Made by a program: the position numbers and the translations under genes. This document shows positions 35,804 to 44,510 of a DNA stretch of 64,000 nucleotides, piece by piece. This stretch comes from Halomonas sp. SpR8. Its GTDB lineage: Bacteria; Pseudomonadota; Gammaproteobacteria; Pseudomonadales; Halomonadaceae. Numbering within the stretch: position 1 is the first letter of the stretch; each line of letters opens with the position of its first letter. The notes beneath the pieces are model-generated. The model worked only from the letters and a program-made list of their open reading frames with translations, was not told where the DNA came from and ran no database searches. The stretch spans positions 1 through 64,000 of the forward strand of contig NZ_JAUAMC010000007.1 of assembly GCF_031010195.1 (NCBI RefSeq), read 5' to 3'.

Positions 35804-35846
35804 TCTGTTGACGCTGCCGCGCGCGTCGCGATGAAGCGTCAACAGA
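35804..35846. other. 12-bp inverted repeat
   Basis: TCTGTTGACGCT at 35804-35815 and AGCGTCAACAGA at 35835-35846 are exact complements around a 19-nt G+C-rich loop. It lies between the AraC gene start and an epimerase remnant. No T tract follows, so it may be a degenerate terminator or the end of a lost mobile element. Confidence 0.4.
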
Positions 35847-35879
35847 GCCTGGCATAACCCCTTATTTCCCCAGTTGGCT

Positions 35880-36077
35880 TTACTGCTCCATTTCATCCCG
35901 CCAGGAATGGCGTGGTGCGAAGCCGACCAAACGCCGTGCTTTTTCGTTGCTGTAGAAGGTCTCAAATTCGCCCATTTCGCGCTTGATCGACACCCCGGCG
36001 TAGAAGCGTTCGATGACTTGGGCGTTCGCATCGTAACGCGGCACGCCGGTGCCTGGCTCCAGTTCGTCGGAATAGCA
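35880..36077 (-). pseudogene. C-terminal remnant of an NAD-dependent epimerase/dehydratase
   Basis: The reverse strand encodes YSDELEPGTGVPRYDANAQV, then TFYSNEKARRLVGFAPRHSW and RDEMEQ followed by a stop. The SNEKARRLLGWxPxHSWR pattern is typical of the end of extended short-chain dehydrogenases. An in-frame stop lies just before the fragment, so the catalytic part is missing. This looks like the leftover of an older gene displaced by an insertion. Confidence 0.65.
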
Positions 36078-36109
36078 TTAACCAACTCTGTTAACTAGGA
36101 GGTATCAAT

Positions 36110-36301
36110 ATGCCTATCGTGACTATCCAGCAGTCGCCGCGTTCAGTCGAAATGAAGCGTGAACTGGCCCATAAAATCACCGAAGCGTTTGTGCAAGCTT
36201 ACGAAGTTTCACCTGAAGCGGTGCAAATTTTCTTTGCTGAAACCAGTCATGAGAATTGGGCAAAAGGGGGCGAGCTAGCGACTGATTGGAAGAAGCAGTA
36301 G
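36110..36301 (+). CDS. 4-oxalocrotonate tautomerase-like protein
   Basis: This 63-residue protein starts MPIVTIQQSPRSVEMKRELA; after removal of Met, Pro1 is the catalytic base of the family. Length matches 4-oxalocrotonate tautomerases, and VQIFFAETSHENWAKGG is typical of one subgroup. AGGAGG lies eight bases before the ATG. It stands alone; the substrate is unknown. Confidence 0.85.
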   Translation: MPIVTIQQSPRSVEMKRELAHKITEAFVQAYEVSPEAVQIFFAETSHENWAKGGELATDWKKQ

Positions 36302-36514
36302 TGGCTGCCACTTCTCCGGATGTCTGCGGTGGTAACTGGCGTCGCAGTGGTTGCCTCGAGCGTATTTTTCACCAGCAAAACATAAAGCTCCTCCGAAAAT
36401 GATTTTGTGGTCTACACTAAAATTGATTTGGTTCTTCGTTGATTCGATCGATCATCGTCTGACCTTAACAGCCGGACCCTGACAATAGAGCATCTACAAA
36501 ATCGGGAGGTCGTT

Positions 36515-37126
36515 ATGATCCATCATGTTTGGGGGCTCCTCCATCATCCTGAAAGAGAGTGGCATTCGATCCGTGGCGAGCATGAATCAGTCAGCCATCT
36601 TTATGCTCATCATGTCCTTTTACTCGCTGTTATTCCCGTTGTATGTGCGCTGATAGGCACTACTCAGGTCGGCTGGACCTATGGTGGCTCTGAAACCTAT
36701 AAAGTCTCACTTGCCAATGGTATTGCATTAGGCGTGGCTTTTTATGCGTTGATTCTAATGGCTGTTGCTATTGTGGGCAGTATGATCCATTGGTTGGCCC
36801 GTCGTATAGACACTCGGCCCAGCCGCCGCGATTGCCTTATTTTCGCGGGGTACATTGCGACACCGATGTTCTTGTGTGGCGTTTTTGCCCTCTATCCGGC
36901 TTTCTGGTTCTGTATGCTGGGTATGGTGATCGGGCTGCTCTACAGCGCATATCTACTCTATAAGGGAACCCCCAGCTTTTTAGGCATCAGCCATGAGCGC
37001 GGGTTCATCCTGTCAACTACGACGCTGGGTATCGGTGTTTTGGTGCTGGAGGCACTGCTCGTGGTGATTGTACTGCTGTGGAGTATGGGCACGGATCACA
37101 GCGTGGTGTGGCATCTCTTTCGATGA
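36515..37126 (+). CDS. Yip1-family membrane protein
   Basis: This 203-residue inner-membrane protein has about five hydrophobic segments (LLLAVIPVVCALIG, GIALGVAFYALILMAVAIVG, FAGYIATPMFLCGVFALYP, CMLGMVIGLLYSAYLLY and LGIGVLVLEALLVVIVLLW) and the N-terminal HVWGLLHHPEREWHSIR found in Yip1-domain proteins of Halomonas and relatives. A GGGAGG precedes the ATG. The role of the bacterial family is not settled. The 213-bp stretch before it shows no gene. Confidence 0.75.
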   Translation: MIHHVWGLLHHPEREWHSIRGEHESVSHLYAHHVLLLAVIPVVCALIGTTQVGWTYGGSETYKVSLANGIALGVAFYALILMAVAIVGSMIHWLARRIDTRPSRRDCLIFAGYIATPMFLCGVFALYPAFWFCMLGMVIGLLYSAYLLYKGTPSFLGISHERGFILSTTTLGIGVLVLEALLVVIVLLWSMGTDHSVVWHLFR

Positions 37127-37160
37127 AGGGCCGCCCTGGCGTACTTGGTACAGGCGCTAG

Positions 37161-37925
37161 CTAAATCGCACTACGAAATCGCATGATCTGTTTGCTATCG
37201 ACAGGGTCGTCTATCACGTGGGCATGCACCCCAAAGGTCTGCCGGAGGCGGTTGGCGGTGAGTACGTCGTGAGGATGGCCGCTGTCGATCAGGCGGCCAC
37301 CATCCATCACGCCGATGCGGTCACACTCCATGGCCTGATTAAGGTCGTGAAGAGAGATAATTACCGTAATCGACAACTGCCTGACCAGTTCAAGAATCGA
37401 CAGCTGGTGACGAATATCCAGATGGTTGGTGGGTTCATCCAGTAGCAGGATTTTCGGCTGCTGGGCCAACGCCCGGGCAATATGCACGCGCTGGCGCTCG
37501 CCGCCTGAGAGGGTGTGCCAAAGCCTGTCAGCCATGTGCGTCATATCCACATCAAACAGCGCTTTAGACACAATAGCGTCATCTTTGCTTGACCAAGGAC
37601 GTAAGGCGGTAAGGAAGGGCGTACGTCCCAGTGATACTACTTGGCGCACGGTAATTCGGTCGGTGGTGTCCGCCTGTTGCTCAACCAGGGCAATGGACTG
37701 GGCAATCGCCCGCTGCTTGAGAGTGTGCAGAGGCTGGCTACCCATCAGCACACGGCCTGATTTGGGTTTGTTCAACCCCGCCAGCAGGCGCAGAAGGGAA
37801 GTCTTGCCCGAGCCGTTCGGCCCCACCAGGCCATAGGTTTGGCCTGGCTCGACGGTGAGATTAACGTCAACAAGCAGTGGCGTTCCATGCACCGCCCAAG
37901 TGAGCTGTTCAGCCGATAAACGCAT
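37161..37925 (-). CDS. ABC transporter ATPase of the second B12-regulated importer
   Basis: This 254-residue FecE/BtuD-type ATPase has Walker A GPNGSGKTS, the signature LSGGERQR, Walker B LLLDEPTNHLDI and the switch-histidine segment SLHDLNQAME. The reading frame extends further upstream inside the permease gene, but the ATG at 37925, overlapping the permease stop, gives the homologous N-terminus. It is the last gene of a minus-strand operon that begins with a cobalamin riboswitch. The substrate may be a corrinoid or a cobalt complex. Confidence 0.88.
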   Translation of the reverse strand: MRLSAEQLTWAVHGTPLLVDVNLTVEPGQTYGLVGPNGSGKTSLLRLLAGLNKPKSGRVLMGSQPLHTLKQRAIAQSIALVEQQADTTDRITVRQVVSLGRTPFLTALRPWSSKDDAIVSKALFDVDMTHMADRLWHTLSGGERQRVHIARALAQQPKILLLDEPTNHLDIRHQLSILELVRQLSITVIISLHDLNQAMECDRIGVMDGGRLIDSGHPHDVLTANRLRQTFGVHAHVIDDPVDSKQIMRFRSAI

Positions 37926-38989
37926 TAAGACCTCTTGCCGCGAATAAGAATAAGCGCAAAGGCAGGCGCGCCGATCAGCGAGGTAATCACCCCGATCGGT
38001 AGCACTTGGCCGGGTATAAGAGTGCGGGAAAGGATATCTGAGCCGATCAAAAATACCGCGCCAGCAAGAGCAGTGGCGGGCACTAAGCGTGTGTGTTGAC
38101 TGCCTACGATAAAGCGCATGGCATGGGGAATCACCAAGCCCACAAAGCCAATCGACCCCACAATAGACACCATCACCGCCGTGACCAGCGCCATGGCGAT
38201 AATCAGCATGCCCCGTACGGGGCGTACCGCAATGCCCATGGAAGCGGCGCTGTCGGCACCGAAAGTAAAGGCATCCAGTGAGCGCCGGTGCCATAGGCAA
38301 ACCAGTAGCCCAAATAGCGCGCCAGGCACCGCCAAAGTCACATCAGCCCAGCGCACACCGGAGAGGTTACCCATCAGCCAAAACATAATGCCCCGTGCCT
38401 GCTCGGCGCTCGCTGATTTAGTAATGATAAAAGCGGTCAGCGCATTGAACAGTTGCGACCCGGCAATGCCTGCCAGAATAATCGCCCCTGCGGCCTGAAC
38501 GCCGCGCCCGCCGCCCACACCGCTGTTGGCCGCATGGGCGAGCATGACCACGATACCAAAGGCAAGCAGGGCGCCCACAAAGGCACCCAAAGAGAGCGAA
38601 AGCGCGCCTGCGCCTAATCCAGCCACTGCCACGGCGACCGCACCGGTAGAAGCCCCGGCGGAAATGCCCATTAAGTAGGGGTCAGCCAAAGGGTTACGCA
38701 GTAGCGCCTGAAGCACGACGCCCGCCAGCGCCAGGCTGGTGCCGCAGCAGGCAGCGACCACGGCGCGGCTAAGCCGGTAATTCCAGATAATCCCCGTATC
38801 GATTCGGTCTACAGGGTAATCCGCGCCAAACAGCTGATTGGCGAGTACTTTGAAAATGGTATCAACCGGGATCGGTGTCTCGCCAATGGCGGTACCCGCG
38901 ATCAGCGCTGCCACTAGCACCAGCGGCGTGATCCATAGCCAGCGCAGTCCAACCCCCGCCGTTGATAGCCGCGTTAACGCTATGCTCAT
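37925..38989 (-). CDS. FecCD-family permease of the second B12-regulated importer
   Basis: This 354-residue permease has about ten membrane helices and family blocks NYRLSRAVVAACCGTSLALAGVVLQ, LLRNPLADPYLMGISAGAST and GSIGFVGLVIPHAMRFIVG. It overlaps the substrate-binding gene by 4 bp and the ATPase gene by one base. It is a paralogue of btuC in this window but diverges clearly. The family also serves iron siderophores, so B12 specificity rests on the riboswitch. Confidence 0.88.
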   Translation of the reverse strand: MSIALTRLSTAGVGLRWLWITPLVLVAALIAGTAIGETPIPVDTIFKVLANQLFGADYPVDRIDTGIIWNYRLSRAVVAACCGTSLALAGVVLQALLRNPLADPYLMGISAGASTGAVAVAVAGLGAGALSLSLGAFVGALLAFGIVVMLAHAANSGVGGGRGVQAAGAIILAGIAGSQLFNALTAFIITKSASAEQARGIMFWLMGNLSGVRWADVTLAVPGALFGLLVCLWHRRSLDAFTFGADSAASMGIAVRPVRGMLIIAMALVTAVMVSIVGSIGFVGLVIPHAMRFIVGSQHTRLVPATALAGAVFLIGSDILSRTLIPGQVLPIGVITSLIGAPAFALILIRGKRS

Positions 38990-40023
38990 TGGTCAAATGC
39001 CATCGTCGATAGCGCCTCGGCCAGTGTTTCAAGGCCATAAATAGTGCGCATCGTAGCGCTCATGGCATGGGCATTCATCTCCACGATGCGATTGTTTTTA
39101 ACCGCGCTCATCTCGCTAGTGACCGGGTCACTGCGCAGAAACTCGCGCTTGGCTTCAATGTCGTCGGCAGGAAAGCGGCGGCGATCCATGTGGGCGATAA
39201 CAAGTACATCGGGGTCAGCTCTTGCGATGCTCTCCCAGCCTACTGTGGGCCACTCCTCATCGGACTCGATCACATTACGAATGCCGAGTTTGTCCATCAT
39301 ATAGCCCGGCGCGCCTAACTGACCCGCAACAAAAGGGCTAACCCCCAGGTCTGTCGATGAAAACCAGAATGCCGCCGACAGGTCTTCCGGCAGATCAAGG
39401 CTGCTCGCCAGCTCAATAGCACGCGCTTCACGGTCAATAAGATCGGCCACCAGCGCTTCGCCAGCGTCTTGTACATCATAAATCTGGGCAAGCTCGGTAA
39501 TGCCTTTATAGATTGAATCCGTTGAAAAGGCAGCCGTGCGGGTACCGTCGCCGCCGGTAGAGTTATCCTTGGTATCGCAGTCAGCGGGCATAATATAGGT
39601 GTTAATACCCAATTCATGAAACTGTTCACGGGTGGCGACGCTACCGGTGGGGCCAACGTGCCACTCGTACTGCACGGCCACCAGGTCAGGCCGCTTATTG
39701 ACCACGGCTTCAAAGCTTGGATCGTCGTTGGCGATCCGCTCGATCGCTTCATTGGCTTCAGCAAACTGGGGAAGAACCGGATTGAACCACACCGAGGTGC
39801 CATTGACGCGGTCAGCGAGCCCTAGTGAGTAAAGTATCTCTGTGGCCGATTGGCCCACCGTCACTGTTCGCTCTGGGGCCGACGCCACACTGATCTCTAC
39901 GCCGCAGTTGGTTAAGGTCACGGGATAGTTCGTTGGATAGTTTGTTGAATAGCTCGTTGCATCGGCCGCTGCGTAAGAGGCGGGCAGCAGCGTGGCACTC
40001 AATAGGTAACGTAGGATGTTCAT
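38986..40023 (-). CDS. ABC substrate-binding protein, paralogue 1
   Basis: This 345-residue periplasmic protein has a signal peptide (MNILRYLLSATLLPASYAAA), then a short repetitive stretch SYSTNYPTNYP, then the class III fold with TVTVGQSATEILYSLGLADRV and VVNKRPDLVAVQYEW. The late MDRRRFPADDIEAKREFL segment is nearly the same in paralogue 2. It is coupled to the permease gene. Two binding proteins feeding one permease suggest two ligand forms. Confidence 0.85.
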   Translation of the reverse strand: MNILRYLLSATLLPASYAAADATSYSTNYPTNYPVTLTNCGVEISVASAPERTVTVGQSATEILYSLGLADRVNGTSVWFNPVLPQFAEANEAIERIANDDPSFEAVVNKRPDLVAVQYEWHVGPTGSVATREQFHELGINTYIMPADCDTKDNSTGGDGTRTAAFSTDSIYKGITELAQIYDVQDAGEALVADLIDREARAIELASSLDLPEDLSAAFWFSSTDLGVSPFVAGQLGAPGYMMDKLGIRNVIESDEEWPTVGWESIARADPDVLVIAHMDRRRFPADDIEAKREFLRSDPVTSEMSAVKNNRIVEMNAHAMSATMRTIYGLETLAEALSTMAFDQ

Positions 40024-40106
40024 TTAGGTTTCCACAAAAAGGCATTTTTGAATGTTTTGTAATGTTATAACATTATATATTGCTCGATGAAGAGCAGTTT
40101 TCTCCA

Positions 40107-40562
40107 TCAGCTATTTTCAGACAAAATATCCAAAAAGCGTTGCCGCGCGGCAGGCGGGAGGTTATCGGGCAAGTCGTCTGTGCTGGCAGCGGTGTCGCCC
40201 ACCTGGATCAGCATTACCATGCCCATGCTGTAATGAGGGGAGCATTTAATACCCCAGATGCCTTCTTCAGTAAGGGTTACTTCGATTTCTTCATTGATAT
40301 TGCCGATAAAGGCTTCCCCGCCCGCGGGGATCATTCCTTCAATAGTGGCTGCATTGTGGCCAGCATGGGTGGCAAGAAACTTCACCGTATCGCCCGGTTG
40401 AACAACCAGGTAGCCGGGCGCAAAAAGCATTGGGCCGCTATCGTCGCGGTTAAGCATTTCAACAGTGTGGGTTTGGGGGGAGTGTGTCTCGGCTACCGCC
40501 GCTAGCGGTAAAAAGCCGGACGTTAAAAAAAGCAGCACGGCAGTGCTTAGCAGCATCTTCAT
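40107..40562 (-). CDS. Pseudoazurin-type blue copper protein
   Basis: This 151-residue protein has a signal peptide (MKMLLSTAVLLFLTSGFLPLAAVA) and the pseudoazurin core MLNRDD...LFAPGYLVVQPGDTVKFL. The four type-1 copper ligands are present with exact family spacing: His69, Cys107, His110 and Met115 (GIKCSPHYSMGM). It lies between the two substrate-binding genes of a B12-riboswitch operon, an unusual place, since pseudoazurins normally serve denitrification electron transfer. A role in periplasmic redox of cobalt or corrinoids, or in copper acquisition, is speculative. Confidence 0.9.
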   Translation of the reverse strand: MKMLLSTAVLLFLTSGFLPLAAVAETHSPQTHTVEMLNRDDSGPMLFAPGYLVVQPGDTVKFLATHAGHNAATIEGMIPAGGEAFIGNINEEIEVTLTEEGIWGIKCSPHYSMGMVMLIQVGDTAASTDDLPDNLPPAARQRFLDILSENS

Positions 40563-40657
40563 GATAATTAGATCCGTTGGAAGACAATTAGCGGCGCACC
40601 ACCCTCGGGATCAGAAACGATCCGAGCAGCGAGGTAGTAGGTGCGCAGCAGCACTTA

Positions 40658-41674
40658 CTATTCTGACAGGTTGAAGTCAGCGAGCTTGTCGGCAAGGGTT
40701 TCTAGCGCAAAGATCGAGCGAATCGATGGATCCATTGCATGAGCGTCGATCTCAATGATGCGATCATTCTCCACGGCTGCGGTGACGCTGGTGACGGGGT
40801 CGGCGTAAAGAAACTCGCGCTTAAGCGCGATGTCGTCGGCCGGGAAGCGGCGCCGATCCATTTTGGCCGCGGCAATAAAGGTAGGGTTGCTACGCGCAAT
40901 GGTTTCCCAGCCCACGGTGGGCCACTCCTCTTCGGAAGTCACCACGTTGGTAATGCCCAACTGCGTCATCATCCACCCTGGCACGCTGTTAACACCCGCC
41001 ACGTAGGGGTCGATGTTGAGATCGGCCGAGGAGTACCAGAAAACGCCGCTAAGGTCGTCGGGTAAATCAAGGCTATTCGCCTTTGCCACGGCGGCCTCTT
41101 CACGTGCTTTAAGATCGGCAATCACCGTGTCGCTGCGTTCAGTGACGTCAAAGATCTGGGCTAGCGTCGCAATGCTCTCGTAGAGTAGCTCGGTCGCGAA
41201 GAGATCCGTTCGAGTGCCGTCCATGCTTTGGTCGTTGTCTTTACCAACGCACTCGGTGGGTAGCGTCCAGACAGGGATACCCGCTTCATCAAACATGGCA
41301 GGGGTACCCACCATGCCAGACGGCCCGACCATCCACTCATAGGCGGAGACCACCAGATCTGGATGTTTGGTGACCACACTCTCATAACTTGGCGCGTTAT
41401 CCGCAAGCCGCTCCACCTGCGCATCGACCTCGGCAAACTCCTCCAGCACCGGGTTAATCCACAGGGCGGTGCCGACCACTTTATCGCCAAGGCCCAGCAG
41501 GTAAAGCATTTCAGTGGGGGCTTGGCCGATACTCACCACGCTTTCCGGTGCCTGTTCCAAAGTGATCTCGTGTCCGCAGCTGGTGAGCGTAAGCGGGTAA
41601 TCGGTGGCGGCATAAGCCGCCTGTGTAAGGCCAACAGCGCTCGCGGCGATGGCCGTGGTCAATCTCAACATCAT
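40658..41674 (-). CDS. ABC substrate-binding protein, paralogue 2
   Basis: This protein of about 338 residues is a paralogue of the binding protein two genes downstream: VVSIGQAPTEMLYLLGLGDKV, VVTKHPDLVVSAYEWMVGPSG, EEEWPTVGWETIARSNP and MDRRRFPADDIALKREFL. It starts with MMLRLTTAIAASAVGLTQAAYA, a signal peptide; an in-frame upstream extension of 19 residues would destroy that. It is the first gene after the cobalamin riboswitch. A Cys after the signal region (LTLTSCGHEI) is shared with paralogue 1. Confidence 0.86.
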   Translation of the reverse strand: MMLRLTTAIAASAVGLTQAAYAATDYPLTLTSCGHEITLEQAPESVVSIGQAPTEMLYLLGLGDKVVGTALWINPVLEEFAEVDAQVERLADNAPSYESVVTKHPDLVVSAYEWMVGPSGMVGTPAMFDEAGIPVWTLPTECVGKDNDQSMDGTRTDLFATELLYESIATLAQIFDVTERSDTVIADLKAREEAAVAKANSLDLPDDLSGVFWYSSADLNIDPYVAGVNSVPGWMMTQLGITNVVTSEEEWPTVGWETIARSNPTFIAAAKMDRRRFPADDIALKREFLYADPVTSVTAAVENDRIIEIDAHAMDPSIRSIFALETLADKLADFNLSE

Positions 41675-41750
41675 GTACACTCCCGTGCATGATGAGCTTG
41701 GGATTCGGCCAGAAAATAGTGACCGAGCCACTTCGCTCTATGTTAGTCAT

Positions 41751-41917
41751 ATGTCGGCAGTTCTCCTGACTGACGGGTCATGGCTAGCTCGCCTTCCCAG
41801 ACAATGTGTCCAGTGGCATCAAAGAGCATCGCTCACCGCCTACAGTTGCGGGGGCAGTTCCGTTTCGCGGCAAGCCGCGGCGGATTCTCTATTAAGTTCC
41901 GGGGGGAACACCGACAT
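41751..41917 (-). ncRNA. Cobalamin riboswitch of the second importer operon
   Basis: On the minus strand the elements appear in order: GGTGTTCC, AATAGAGAATCCG, ACTGCCCCCGCAACTGTAGG, the B12 box GCCACTGGA, CTGGGAAGGCG, and CCGTCAGTCAGGAGAACTGC. ATGTCGG and CCGACAT at the two ends pair perfectly as P1. The first downstream gene starts about 75 bp later. This places the importer with pseudoazurin under cobalamin repression. Confidence 0.93.
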
Positions 41918-42198
41918 TAGCCATACTAAGTTGTAGGCGGATAGCGAACAACAACAGCCTGAGGATTTTGCGAGACCCGGTGATTGACAGTGGAGGTAAA
42001 AAGGCAACCATCACGCATTAGATTGGCCTCGCCGCCATACCTTCCTCTATACTAAATGCCTTTTATATTTCCACTTCTTTATGAATGGTTTTATTATCTC
42101 CCGGCTATATATCATGAAAAATATTCAAGATCGACGGTCGTCAAATCAGTTGGCAGATGTTGGCCTGTTGACGGGCATGACCAGCACGGGAGGTGCCG

Positions 42199-43920
42199 GT
42201 GAGTGAGTTTCCCTTTGCGGCCGTTGTTGGCCAGGAAGCGCTGAAAACAGCGCTGCTGCTCAATGTGATTAATCCCCAGATTGGCGGCGTGCTGATCAGC
42301 GGCCCCCGGGGGAGCGCCAAATCAACCCTGGCACGGGCATTGGCGGCTATTCTGCCGCCGGACAGCCAGGGGCAAAAACCGCCGTTTGTCACCTTGCCGC
42401 TAGGCGCAAGCGAGGACCGCCTGACGGGAAGCCTGGATTTGCAGCGGGTGCTTGCCGAGCGTGAAACCACTTTCCACCCCGGCTTGCTGGCCAAGGCCCA
42501 CGGCGGCGTGTTGTATGTGGATGAAGTTAACCTGTTACCCGACACGCTGGTCGATTTGCTGCTGGATGTGGCCGCCAGCGGGACCAACATCGTCGAACGC
42601 GACGGTATCAGCCATTCCCACCCGGCACGCTTTAGCCTGATTGGCACCATGAACCCGGATGAAGGCGAGCTACGCCCGCAGTTGCTGGACCGTTTTGGGC
42701 TGTGTATCGATCAGCCCGCGAGCATTAGCGTGGAAGAGCGAATCGCCATCGTCCAACAGCGCGAAGCCTTTGACCGTGACCCCACGCACGCCATGGGGGA
42801 TTTCGAGGATGCCCAGGCCGCGCTGACCGAGCGTATTCAACAAGCCCAGCGCCAGTTGGTTGATGTCATTACCCCGTCCTGGGCGTATCACACCATCGCC
42901 TCGCGCTGTGAAGCCGCCGGAGTGGAAGGCCTGCGAGCCGATGTGACCTGGCACCGTGCCGCGCGCGCTCATGCTGCCTGGCGCGGCGCAAGCGAGGTAG
43001 CTCAGCAGGATATCGAGATCGTCGAGCCGTGGGTGCTGGACCATCGGCGTACCCAACCTCCCGAGCAGAATCCGCCGGCATCGCCGCCGCCGCAGGGTGA
43101 AACACCGTCGGGGGGTAACGGCGGTTCGTCGTCGGCATCTAACGAATCGTCGGGGGCATTCGACCAGCGCGGCGAGCAGGGCCAGTGGGGCGCCATGCCG
43201 CCCCAGGCGCAGCAGACGATTTCACAACCGGCCCCCAATCTGGCGAAAACTCCAGACGCCGATGCTCAGGACAAGGCAGCGGCAACCCCGGCCTCGGCAG
43301 GAAAAGGGCGTGCGGCAGGCAAGGGGCGCTCCCAGGCGGAAACCTCTCGCCTGGATAGCTTCGGCACCCTGGTCGCCAATCGCGGCCAGTGGCCCTGGCG
43401 AGAGATAAAAATGCGCAAATCCCGCGCGGGTCAGGCGACGGCGCACCTGGTGCTGCTGGACACCTCCGGCTCTACCCTGGGGCAGCGCTTGCTGGGCCAG
43501 GCGAAAGGGCTTGTGGAAGCGCTGGTGAACAAGGCCTACGCGGCACGCGAGCAGGTCGCCGTGGTGGGGTTCGGTAACGGCGGTGTGGTGCCGCTTCTGT
43601 CCCGGCGCCGTGCGCCCAAGCGCGTACAAGATGCGCTGGAGGCGGCGACGGGTGGCGGCGGTACGCCGCTGCGCGAGGCGGTTATCGAAGCCAGGCGCCT
43701 GATCCACCAGTGGCAACGCCGCGAGCCCGGGCTGCATATTCGTACCTATCTGATTACCGACGGGCGTACCCGTGAATCCGTCGCCGACCTTGGCCCGTTG
43801 GGCGACTGCATCTTGATGGATACCGAGTCGTCCAGAATCAAACGCGGCCAGGGGGCGCGCATCGCCCAGCAGCTGGGCGCAAGATACTGGACACCTTTTT
43901 CTGGACGGGAAACCCCATGA
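42199..43920 (+). CDS. Cobaltochelatase ATPase subunit of the fused ChlI/ChlD type
   Basis: This protein of about 573 residues combines an AAA+ ATPase (Walker A GPRGSAKST, Walker B VDEVNLLPD, arginine-rich LRPQLLDRFGL) with a low-complexity Pro/Gly/Ser/Gln linker (about 290-390) and a von Willebrand A domain with MIDAS motif LLDTSGSTLG. It stands at the place of CobS and CobT chelatase subunits and probably drives CobN. The likely start is the GTG at 42199, six bases after GGGAGG; the GTG at 42193 is too close to it. Its stop overlaps the cobO start. It opens the corrin ring operon. Confidence 0.85.
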   Translation: MSEFPFAAVVGQEALKTALLLNVINPQIGGVLISGPRGSAKSTLARALAAILPPDSQGQKPPFVTLPLGASEDRLTGSLDLQRVLAERETTFHPGLLAKAHGGVLYVDEVNLLPDTLVDLLLDVAASGTNIVERDGISHSHPARFSLIGTMNPDEGELRPQLLDRFGLCIDQPASISVEERIAIVQQREAFDRDPTHAMGDFEDAQAALTERIQQAQRQLVDVITPSWAYHTIASRCEAAGVEGLRADVTWHRAARAHAAWRGASEVAQQDIEIVEPWVLDHRRTQPPEQNPPASPPPQGETPSGGNGGSSSASNESSGAFDQRGEQGQWGAMPPQAQQTISQPAPNLAKTPDADAQDKAAATPASAGKGRAAGKGRSQAETSRLDSFGTLVANRGQWPWREIKMRKSRAGQATAHLVLLDTSGSTLGQRLLGQAKGLVEALVNKAYAAREQVAVVGFGNGGVVPLLSRRRAPKRVQDALEAATGGGGTPLREAVIEARRLIHQWQRREPGLHIRTYLITDGRTRESVADLGPLGDCILMDTESSRIKRGQGARIAQQLGARYWTPFSGRETP

Positions 43921-44510
43921 GTGACGATCGCCATACCAACCGCATGCAGCGCAAGAAAGACGTGGTCGACGAGCGCATCAGCCGTGCCACGGAAGAGCGC
44001 GGGGTGTTGATCCTGCTGAAAGGCAACGGCAAAGGTAAAAGCAGCTCCGCGTTGGGCACCATGGCGCGGGCGCTGGGCCACGGGCAGCGCTGTGCGGTCA
44101 TCCAGTTCATCAAGGGGCGGCGCGAGACCGGCGAATACCTGTTTTTCCGCGATCAGCCCAACCTTGATTGGCACATCATGGGCCAGGGGTTTACCTGGGA
44201 AACCCAGGATCGCGAGCGTGATATTGAAGCCGCCCAGTCGGCGTGGGCAGTGGCCAAGGGATTGCTCGAAAACCCGGATTACCACCTCATCGTCCTCGAT
44301 GAAATGAGCTACATGTTCAAGTACGGCTACCTTGATCCGCTGCCGGTGGTCGAAGCGCTTAACCAACGCCCGGCGCATCAAAACGTGATCATCACCGGGC
44401 GCACCATGGCGACGCCGCTTCAGGAAATCGCCGATACCATCAGCACGGTGCAAGACGAGCGTCACGCCTTTCGTGGGGGTGTTAAAGCCCAGGCGGGGAT
44501 CGAATACTGA
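43917..44510 (+). CDS. cobO: Cob(I)yrinic acid a,c-diamide adenosyltransferase
   Basis: This 197-residue CobA/CobO/BtuR-type enzyme attaches the adenosyl group to the reduced cobalt. The P-loop GNGKGKSSSALGTMARALGHG near residues 38-58 and the blocks VIQFIKGRRETGEY and LIVLDEMSYMFKYGYL are characteristic. Length equals the usual 190-200. It overlaps the chelatase gene by 4 bp and cobB by one base. The C-terminus GVKAQAGIEY is the family ending. Confidence 0.94.
   Translation: MSDDRHTNRMQRKKDVVDERISRATEERGVLILLKGNGKGKSSSALGTMARALGHGQRCAVIQFIKGRRETGEYLFFRDQPNLDWHIMGQGFTWETQDRERDIEAAQSAWAVAKGLLENPDYHLIVLDEMSYMFKYGYLDPLPVVEALNQRPAHQNVIITGRTMATPLQEIADTISTVQDERHAFRGGVKAQAGIEY

Noticed and set aside
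41937..42198. A third riboswitch before the ring operon
   Set aside because: No B12 core elements are seen on the plus strand; the gap is A+T-rich and shows nothing definite.
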